Of a DNA stretch of 27,463 nucleotides, positions 21,756 through 27,463 are shown piece after piece. The first letter of the stretch is position 1. Each line of letters begins with the position of its first letter. The stretch is from QHXQ01 sp036389375 (lineage in GTDB: Bacteria > Acidobacteriota > Blastocatellia > Pyrinomonadales > Pyrinomonadaceae), in contig DASVQA010000043.1 in the NCBI GenBank assembly GCA_036389375.1, forward strand, positions 1 through 27,463, written 5' to 3'. A program made the position numbers and the translations under genes. Under the pieces are notes generated by a model that saw only the letters and a list, made by a program, of their open reading frames with translations, did not search any database and was not told where the DNA came from.

Positions 21756-23345
21756 ATGAACGGGCAACTGAGCGAGCAGCCGCTCGCAGAACTAATCCGG
21801 GAGATTATGGCCACAGGGCTATCGGGCGCGCTGCGCCTGACGCGCGAGCGTGTGCAGGCGGCCATCTACGCGCAGGCGGGCGCGATCATTCACGCGCGCT
21901 CGAATCTGCGCGCGCACCGGCTGATGGAATGCCTGCGGCGCTGGGAGTTTATGACGCCCGAACAGTTGGGCGCGTTTGGCGACGCAACGACGACGGAAGA
22001 CGAGGTTTGCGCCGCGCTCGTCAGCACGGGCGTCATCAAGCCGGAGGAATGGCCCGCGCTGCGCCTGCGTCAATCGGCGGACGTGTTGCGGCCGATGCTT
22101 TTGTGGACGGATGGCGCGTGGAGTTTTGAGCCGCGTGCGCGTCTGGCGGAAGAGGCGGCGGGCGCGGTCGCAACCGCCGAACTGCTGCTCGAAGGCGCGC
22201 GCCGTCTGCCGGCCGAATTTGCCGCCGCTCGGCTCATGCCCGAAGATGTGCTCGCGCCCGTCCCCGTCGCCCCTGACGGCTTGCCGCCCGCACAACTCTC
22301 TCTGTTGCCGACCGAGGCGTTCGTCCTCTCGCGCGTGGACGCGCCGCTCACGCTCGCCGAACTCGTCGCCATCAGCGGTCTGCCGGAGACAGAGACGCGC
22401 CACACCGCCTACGCGCTCGCGCTCGCCGGTCTGCTCGCGCGCAAACACTGGCCCGCTATCTTCGACGCGCGCACGCAGGCGCAGGGCCGCGCCAATGCCC
22501 CCGCCCCCGCGCCCGCTGCCGGCGCACCTGTCGCGCCGCCCGCAAGCGCCGTCACAGCGGAGCAGCCGGCCGCCGCAACGGAGACCGACCCGCAGGCGGA
22601 GGTCGCGGCCCTTCTGGCACGTGCACGGAGCGCAGACTACTACGAGGTGCTCGGCGTCGCGCGCAGTGCCGCGCCCGGCGAGATCAAACGCACCTACTAT
22701 GCGCTCGCCAAACGCTTCCACCCGGATCGCTTCCGCCGCGTCGTGGACGAGTCGGAGCGCAGCCGCGTCGAAGCCGCCTTCGCGCGCATTGCCCAAGCCT
22801 ACGAAACGCTCACGGACGAACGCACGCGCAGCACCTACGACGCCAAACTCCCGCCCCCGTCCATCGCCCGACCGGCCACACACCAAAGCGCGCCCGCCAG
22901 TCCCGCACCTTCAGCCGCCAGCGACCACGCCTCAGCGCCGACGGCCGCTGCCACGCCGCGCGCGCCCGTACAAGACAGCAAAGAGAATGCGGAAGAGAGT
23001 TTTCAGCAAGGCTTGGCGGCGCTCAAACAGGACAACTACCCGGCGGCGACCATCTGTCTTGCAACCGCCGTGCGGCTTGCGCCCAAACAGGCCCGTTATC
23101 ATGCCTACTACGGGCGCGCGCTCGCGCACGACCCGCGCGCCCGCCACCGCGCCGAAGTCGAACTACAGGCCGCCATCGTGCTCGACGCCGCGAACGCCAA
23201 CTATCACGTCATGCTGGCCGAGCTTTACCAGACGCTCGGCCAGTTGCGCCGCGCCGAGACGGCATTGAAACGCGCCCTCGCCCTCGACCCCAAGCACCGG
23301 GAGGCGCGTCGGCTGCTCGACAGGCAAAAAAGCGGCGACAAGTAA
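21756..23345 (+). CDS. DUF4388 - J-domain - TPR fusion protein
   Basis: From ATG 21756 the 529-residue product opens MNGQLSEQPLAELIREIM with a DUF4388 (PATAN-like) domain up to about residue 130, then a helical middle with winged-helix-like segments, a Pro/Ala linker near 245-285, and a J domain at about 294-363: DYYEVLGVARSAAPGEIKRTYYALAKRFHPDRF with the essential HPD at 322-324. After a second Pro/Ala/Ser linker there are three TPR-like repeats from about 411 to 525 (FQQGLAALKQDNYPAATICLATAVRLAP, AEVELQAAIVLDAANANYHVMLAELY as parts). J domains stimulate DnaK ATPase; DUF4388 domains are linked to signalling and gliding-type regulation. The neighbouring HD-GYP gene fits a signalling role. The start was chosen on family N-terminus; it lacks a ribosome site. 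Confidence 0.88.
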   Translation: MNGQLSEQPLAELIREIMATGLSGALRLTRERVQAAIYAQAGAIIHARSNLRAHRLMECLRRWEFMTPEQLGAFGDATTTEDEVCAALVSTGVIKPEEWPALRLRQSADVLRPMLLWTDGAWSFEPRARLAEEAAGAVATAELLLEGARRLPAEFAAARLMPEDVLAPVPVAPDGLPPAQLSLLPTEAFVLSRVDAPLTLAELVAISGLPETETRHTAYALALAGLLARKHWPAIFDARTQAQGRANAPAPAPAAGAPVAPPASAVTAEQPAAATETDPQAEVAALLARARSADYYEVLGVARSAAPGEIKRTYYALAKRFHPDRFRRVVDESERSRVEAAFARIAQAYETLTDERTRSTYDAKLPPPSIARPATHQSAPASPAPSAASDHASAPTAAATPRAPVQDSKENAEESFQQGLAALKQDNYPAATICLATAVRLAPKQARYHAYYGRALAHDPRARHRAEVELQAAIVLDAANANYHVMLAELYQTLGQLRRAETALKRALALDPKHREARRLLDRQKSGDK

Positions 23346-23362
23346 CGAGCGGCGAGTGACGA
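23342..23362. repeat. TCGTCAC-type heptamer repeat, three units
   Basis: Units GTAACGA, GCGGCGA and GTGACGA follow one another; the first contains the TAA stop of the J-domain gene. It is the second member of the class at 18785-18805. A partial inverted copy (GTCACTC) is at 23393-23399. Confidence 0.65.
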
Positions 23363-23421
23363 GCCAAAACCGCCTGTGCTAACTTGTCTCGCGTCACTCT
23401 GTACACATCATTGTTCTCGTT

Positions 23422-24234
23422 ATGACTGCCACTCAAACACGAATGACTGAAGGCGAGCGTGCGTTGCGCGACGTGTTCACGCGGCTGGCGGCGGCGACCG
23501 ACGAGTTCGAGGGCTATCGTCACCCGCACGCCGAGCGCGTGGCGAAGCTCGCGGACGAGTTGGCCCGCCTGTTCGGTCTGGGGCGTGCGGATCGCGCGTC
23601 GTTGCAACTGGCGGCGCTCGGGCACGACTTAGGCGAAGCGGCCATGCGCCGCGACTACATCAAACGGCAGGGGCCGCTAAGCGAAGAGGAACGGCTCGAC
23701 CTGACGCGGCATCCGGTGATCGGCGAGCAGGAGGCGGCCCGCACGGGCGCTGATCGCGGCGCGCAACTGCTCGTGCGCTGGCATCACGAATGGTGGAACG
23801 GCACGGGCTATCCCGATGCCTTGCGCCGCGAACAGATTCCGCTCGGCGCACGCATCATTCGCGTCGCCGACGCTTACGCGGCGCTCACCGATGCGCGCCC
23901 CTATCGCGCGGCCATGTCCGAACGCGAGGCGCGGCAACATCTCGCCGTGTGGGCCGGGCTGGAATTCGATCCGCAGATCGTGCGCGCCTTTTTAACCCTG
24001 CGCGACCTGCCGGAACTGCGCTCCTACGCGCTGCTCGAACGCGCGCCAAGTGTCGCACCGGTCGCGCCCGTGCCCGCAACACCCGAACAGCAGGACGACG
24101 AGGCCGGCATCATCGGCACGATCCCCGACGCGGGCGCGAACCCGCACGTGTTCGCCGCGCAAACATCCGAGCTACACGTGCCGGCGGACGGGCCAAGCGA
24201 ACCGTCCACGCTCAACCGCGAAGGCATACTCTAA
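23422..24234 (+). CDS. HD-GYP-type phosphohydrolase
   Basis: The 270-residue product contains an HD/HD-GYP domain at about residues 30-200. Metal ligands are H36, the HD pair H68-D69 in LAALGHDLGEAA, H97, and H121-H122 in VRWHHEWWNGTGYPD, with the GYP triad at 129-131, then LGARIIRVADAYAALTDARPYR. The usual Lys after HD-x-G (HDIGK) is Glu72, and a Gly-Thr replaces Asp-Gly before GYP (NGTGYP), so activity on c-di-GMP is plausible but not certain. A 70-residue Pro/Ala-rich tail follows. There is no membrane span and no receiver domain. The start at 23422 lacks a clear ribosome site. The next gene starts 9 bases later. Confidence 0.9.
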   Translation: MTATQTRMTEGERALRDVFTRLAAATDEFEGYRHPHAERVAKLADELARLFGLGRADRASLQLAALGHDLGEAAMRRDYIKRQGPLSEEERLDLTRHPVIGEQEAARTGADRGAQLLVRWHHEWWNGTGYPDALRREQIPLGARIIRVADAYAALTDARPYRAAMSEREARQHLAVWAGLEFDPQIVRAFLTLRDLPELRSYALLERAPSVAPVAPVPATPEQQDDEAGIIGTIPDAGANPHVFAAQTSELHVPADGPSEPSTLNREGIL

Positions 24235-24243
24235 AGATTGACG

Positions 24244-25176
24244 ATGGCAAACTCTTCCGATCACATGCCCGGCGGTTGGCTCGCTTTCGAGTTGAGCGTG
24301 CTGCGCCGACTACGCTTCCGCTCCGTGGTCAACCCGCTGGCGGGCGAACCGCAACTGGACGCGGCGCTCAAGCGTTGGGACGTGCGCGTGGCCGTCAACG
24401 ACCCGGCGCAGTGGGCCTGGATTAAAGGCGTCGCGTGCATCGAGAACAACGCGGAGCGGTTGACGGAAGAGGACGTGGCGCGGCTGCTGGAAGACGTGTA
24501 CGTGCCCGGTTATAAACTGCGCAACGCGGCGCTCGCCCGGCGCTTCGGCGAAACCGACGCATGGTGGTTCGACAACCTCCGGGCTGCCGCCGACACGCTG
24601 GCGGGCGAAACCAAACAGGCGCTTGCGCTCACGCTCGGCATGGCGGTCGGCGACTACGTGCTCTCGTTCGATGCGGACACGCGCGAGTTGCGCCAACCGC
24701 TCGCACGCGTCTTTCGTCGCTTGTGGGAGACGCAAGCCCCGCCCATCGATAACAAGCAACGCAACACGGCGGCCAACAAAGACCCGCGCCAGTTTCTCGC
24801 CGAAGAACGCGCCGACCTGCTGTTCCTGCGTTTGCCGCGACCGGGGCGCAACGGCGCGCGCCGTGCCGCATGGGGCGCGTGGCGCGAAGAGTGGGTGCGC
24901 GGCACAGAAGATTTCTGGCCCGATTTTGAGCGCGCCCGCGCCGGCAAACTCGATGCGCCCGTCGAGACCAAGCAACAGTATCTCAACCTCGTCGCCGAAC
25001 TGCTCACCACCGCCACGCACATACGCACGTGGGCCATTGCGCACACAGAGACCGGCCTCGTCACCACCGAAGAACTCGTCGAGACCGTCCGCCGCGTACG
25101 CAAGGTCGAGACGATCTACACCAAAGACTTCTCCGAGTTGATGGGCGCGCGCGCCGCTATCATTACCGCGCTTTAA
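24244..25176 (+). CDS. Conserved hypothetical protein, possible degenerate Dam-type methyltransferase fold
   Basis: The 310-residue product starts MANSSDHMPGGWLAFELSVLRR at the ATG at 24244, 9 bases after the HD-GYP stop (a TTG at 24238 is in frame). Residues 30-60 read SVVNPLAGEPQLDAALKRWDVRVAVNDPAQWAWIKG in parts, similar in order to the Rossmann motif I of D12-class adenine methyltransferases (VEPFAGGGA...N-D). In the region where the catalytic DPPY should fall, RADLLFLRLPRPG is found, so Asp and Tyr are absent. EEDVARLLEDVYVPGYKLRN resembles the substrate-recognition part. The resemblance is motif-based inference; the protein could be unrelated. Composition and codon use match the neighbours. 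Confidence 0.6.
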   Translation: MANSSDHMPGGWLAFELSVLRRLRFRSVVNPLAGEPQLDAALKRWDVRVAVNDPAQWAWIKGVACIENNAERLTEEDVARLLEDVYVPGYKLRNAALARRFGETDAWWFDNLRAAADTLAGETKQALALTLGMAVGDYVLSFDADTRELRQPLARVFRRLWETQAPPIDNKQRNTAANKDPRQFLAEERADLLFLRLPRPGRNGARRAAWGAWREEWVRGTEDFWPDFERARAGKLDAPVETKQQYLNLVAELLTTATHIRTWAIAHTETGLVTTEELVETVRRVRKVETIYTKDFSELMGARAAIITAL

Positions 25177-25212
25177 TTGGCTAGTGCTGGAACTCGCGCG
25201 CAGCCCTAAGCG

Positions 25213-27414
25213 TCAGCGCCGCGCCTTGACGAGCACGAGCGTCTGATCGTCGCCGCGTTCACGCCCGCCCGACCATTGCTCAATCTCATCGAAGATCGCG
25301 CGGCGCAGCGCCTCGGCCGTGCGCTCCCTGTGGCGCAGCGCGAGTTGTAAGAGCCGGTCTTCGCCATACTCTTCGCCGGCCGGGTTCTGCGCTTCGCTGA
25401 GACCGTCGGAGAAGATGAGCAGCAGGTCGCCGGGCGCGAGCGCCGCCGCCGCCTCTTCGTAGCGGGCAAAGTCGAACGCGCCGACCACCGTGCCGCCCGT
25501 TTCGAGCCGTTCGTGCGTGCCGTCGGCGCGGATGAGATAGGGCGCGTTGTGCCCGGCGTTGGTGTAACGCAGGGCGCGCGTGCGGTCGTCGTAGAGCGCG
25601 AGAAAGAGCGTGACGAAGCGGTTCGAGTCCGTTGACTGGCAAAGCTGCGCGTTGATGTTGGCCGCGATCTCTTCAACGGCACAGCCGCGATCAACGCCGG
25701 TCACGCCGCACGGCGGCTCGGCTTCGCTCGCGCCGGCTGCGCCGACGACGGCAACGGCCGCGCGGTCGGCCGCGCGCAGCCGCTCGGCCAGAATCGTCGC
25801 CTGCGCGCGCAAAGAGGCTTGCAGGTTTGACATGACGAGCGAGGCCGAGATGCCCTTGCCCGACACGTCGCCGAGCGCGAGCGCGATGAGACCGGGCGCG
25901 ATCTCTATGTAGTCGTAATAGTCGCCCGCTACGCCGCGCGCCGCGCGACACTCGGCCGTGATCTCGGCGGACGAGAGCGCAGGCACGGAGCGCGGGAAGA
26001 GTTGCGCCTGCACGTCGGCGGCGATCTCGATCTCGCGTTCCAGTCGTTCGTGTTCGACGCGCTCACGCAGCAGCACTTCGATGTTGGCCGCCATGTCGTT
26101 GTAGGCATCGGCCAACTCGCCCAGTTGATCGCGCGAGCGGACGTGTACGCGATGCGAGAAGTCGCCGCGTTTGATGAACTCGGTGGCGCGATGCAGCCGA
26201 TGCACCGTGCCGGTGACGGCGCGCGTCATCCAACCGGCGGCAAAGAGCGCCAGCAGTTCGAGCACGATGAAGATCGCAATGAAGACGGCGAGGATCAGAT
26301 CAAGGCGCAGGGCTTGCCCGAGGTGGCCGCGTTCGAGCACCTGCGTGCGCGCCGCCGCTAACGAGTTGGGGAACATGAAGGCGAGGCGCGACGCCTGTGC
26401 GCCGGTCTGCCATTCGGTCGCCGGCAGCATGACGAAAGCGTAGCCGCCGGCCAGCGGCTCGCCCAGTTGATCCGCCCGCGCACGCCGCCGTTTCTCGCCC
26501 GTCATCCCTTCGCCGATGTTATCCGTCTTGAGCACGGTGGCGAAGAAGGTCGGGCGCACGGGTTGACCTGTGCTCTCGCGCAGGCGCTCGACCAGCGCGC
26601 GGCTGACCGGCACAGAGACCAGCACGACAAGTGCGCGCCCGCCCAGTTCACGCCGCACGACAGCCCGCAGCGCGGCCGCGCCGTAAGGGTCGTCCGGGTC
26701 GGCGGCGGGCGCGTAAGTCAGCCCGCTCCATTCCGCGTGCGCCGCGCGGAGCCAGCCGGGCAGCGGCGCACCGAATGGGACGGCTTCAGGACTGAGCGGG
26801 CGCAACTGCTCGGCGCGCGGCTCGCTCAGGGTCTGCGCTGTCGTCTCGAACGCTGGCGCGTCCGTGCCGCCGCGCCAGACGGCGATGCGCGCGCCGGGCA
26901 GCGTCGCCTGCAAGGGGACGTTCCGCTCGTCGAGCCACGTTTGCAGCGTGCGCGGGTCGGCGTCCGGCGGCAGGGCGCTTAGTGCGTCGGCGTAGGCGCG
27001 CGCCGCCGCCAGCGTCTGTTGCTGCGCACCGCGCATCTCGGTCATGACGCTGCCCGCCATCCAGTTGAGCGCCATGCCGTAGCCGAAGAGAAACCCCAAG
27101 CCGCCCAACAGCAGGATCGGCGTGAGGCCGACGAACAGGTACGTGATGATCAAACGACGCCGCACGCGCCACAGCAGTTTGCGCTTGAGCCAGCGCAACG
27201 CCTTGAAACCGTAGTAGCCGACGGTGAGCGCGCCGAGACAGAAGGTGACGAAGCCGAACAGACTGCCGAAGGCGGACGCACGATAGAGCGCCGTGTCGCG
27301 CAGGAGCGCGCGCACGACGAACAGCACGGCCGCCGCGACCGCTACGCGCGGCATCACCGGCCGCAGCCACGCTCGCAGCGGATCAAGCCGGGCGATCCGG
27401 GCCGGTTCACTCAT
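25213..27414 (-). CDS. Membrane SpoIIE-type (PP2C) phosphatase with HAMP domain
   Basis: The 733-residue product has helices at about 22-38, 48-68 and 88-112, a periplasmic sensor region of about 250 residues, a fourth helix at about 372-394 (LILAVFIAIFIVLELLALFA as parts), HAMP at about 395-450, a coiled coil to 475, and a SpoIIE/PP2C domain to the end. Metal-binding Asp residues are D498 in VAGDYYDY, D516 in LGDVSGKG, the SDG triad in IFSDGLSEA and DDQT near the C-terminus. It resembles RsbU/RsbP-type phosphatases that dephosphorylate anti-anti-sigma factors. The ATG at 27414 overlaps the stop of the upstream gene (ATGAGTGA), so translation is probably coupled. It converges on the previous gene with a 36-base gap. 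Confidence 0.93.
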   Translation of the reverse strand: MSEPARIARLDPLRAWLRPVMPRVAVAAAVLFVVRALLRDTALYRASAFGSLFGFVTFCLGALTVGYYGFKALRWLKRKLLWRVRRRLIITYLFVGLTPILLLGGLGFLFGYGMALNWMAGSVMTEMRGAQQQTLAAARAYADALSALPPDADPRTLQTWLDERNVPLQATLPGARIAVWRGGTDAPAFETTAQTLSEPRAEQLRPLSPEAVPFGAPLPGWLRAAHAEWSGLTYAPAADPDDPYGAAALRAVVRRELGGRALVVLVSVPVSRALVERLRESTGQPVRPTFFATVLKTDNIGEGMTGEKRRRARADQLGEPLAGGYAFVMLPATEWQTGAQASRLAFMFPNSLAAARTQVLERGHLGQALRLDLILAVFIAIFIVLELLALFAAGWMTRAVTGTVHRLHRATEFIKRGDFSHRVHVRSRDQLGELADAYNDMAANIEVLLRERVEHERLEREIEIAADVQAQLFPRSVPALSSAEITAECRAARGVAGDYYDYIEIAPGLIALALGDVSGKGISASLVMSNLQASLRAQATILAERLRAADRAAVAVVGAAGASEAEPPCGVTGVDRGCAVEEIAANINAQLCQSTDSNRFVTLFLALYDDRTRALRYTNAGHNAPYLIRADGTHERLETGGTVVGAFDFARYEEAAAALAPGDLLLIFSDGLSEAQNPAGEEYGEDRLLQLALRHRERTAEALRRAIFDEIEQWSGGRERGDDQTLVLVKARR

Positions 27415-27463
27415 CGCCGTTCTCGCTGAGCGTGCGGACGTGCGCGCGCACAGTTGCGCCGAG
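27407..27463 (-). CDS. 3' end of an upstream gene, possibly a HATPase-type regulator
   Basis: The last 18 codons read LGATVRAHVRTLSENGDE then TGA at 27409-27407, running off the right edge. GATVR resembles the G3 box (G-T-T-V-R) at the end of histidine-kinase-like ATPases such as anti-sigma factor kinases, which often pair with SpoIIE-type phosphatases. This is too short for certainty. The stop overlaps the phosphatase start by 8 bases. Confidence 0.4.
   Translation of the reverse strand, partial: LGATVRAHVRTLSENGDE

Overview
The window is high-GC DNA from a free-living bacterium, most likely an Acidobacteriota member (Blastocatellia-like). This is an inference. It rests on a secreted VWA protein of the 'VWFA-related Acidobacterial' type, a secreted carboxypeptidase-regulatory-like protein, a DUF4388/J-domain/TPR fusion, and the ruvC-yebC-DUF167-yggT-yggS block. 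No phage, plasmid, insertion sequence or CRISPR array is visible.

Layout. 1-1907: the 3' end of a probable M1-aminopeptidase-like gene carrying an in-frame TGA, then minus-strand small envelope/stress-type genes (a 53-aa charged protein, a DUF4142 lipoprotein, a membrane-SRPBCC protein). 2271-4776: a two-gene operon, glycosyltransferase then UDP-galactopyranose mutase, pointing to galactofuranose in a surface glycan. 4777-5818: a 1-kb gene-poor, less GC-rich stretch. 5819-6277: a single-domain response regulator, followed by a perfect 23-bp hairpin. 6417-7764: a cluster of very small minus-strand genes (glycine-rich protein, 32-aa membrane peptide, 94-aa protein, excisionase-type HTH protein). 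7805-11097: two divergent secreted proteins, an orphan LysW-like zinc-ribbon protein with an acidic tail, and an SH3-like secreted protein. 11227-14415: the minus-strand block yggS > yggT > DUF167 > yebC > ruvC, with two near-identical promoters. 14601-14684: tRNA-Leu(CAG) with its own sigma70 promoter. 14770-20104: a DUF6941 protein, NAD-dependent DNA ligase, M20 peptidase, a GNAT-like protein and a YaeQ-like protein. 20206-27463: signalling genes (hybrid-box histidine kinase, DUF4388-J-TPR protein, HD-GYP protein, a possible degenerate methyltransferase, a membrane SpoIIE-type phosphatase, and the tail of one more gene).

The intergenic spaces carry a second layer. Two classes of heptamer repeat (GAGGTCA-type and TCGTCAC-type) sit at gene ends, two of them directly against start codons (ruvC and the M20 gene) where no Shine-Dalgarno is visible. 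Two copies of the palindrome GTACGT-N2-ACGTAC lie in separate intergenic regions about 1.3 kb apart. The observations most worth checking are the LysW-like protein without the usual C-terminal Glu, the twin palindromes, the repeat-occluded ruvC start, and the HD-GYP-linked protein that looks like a dead Dam-type methyltransferase. I did not find a complete system that I could call new with confidence.
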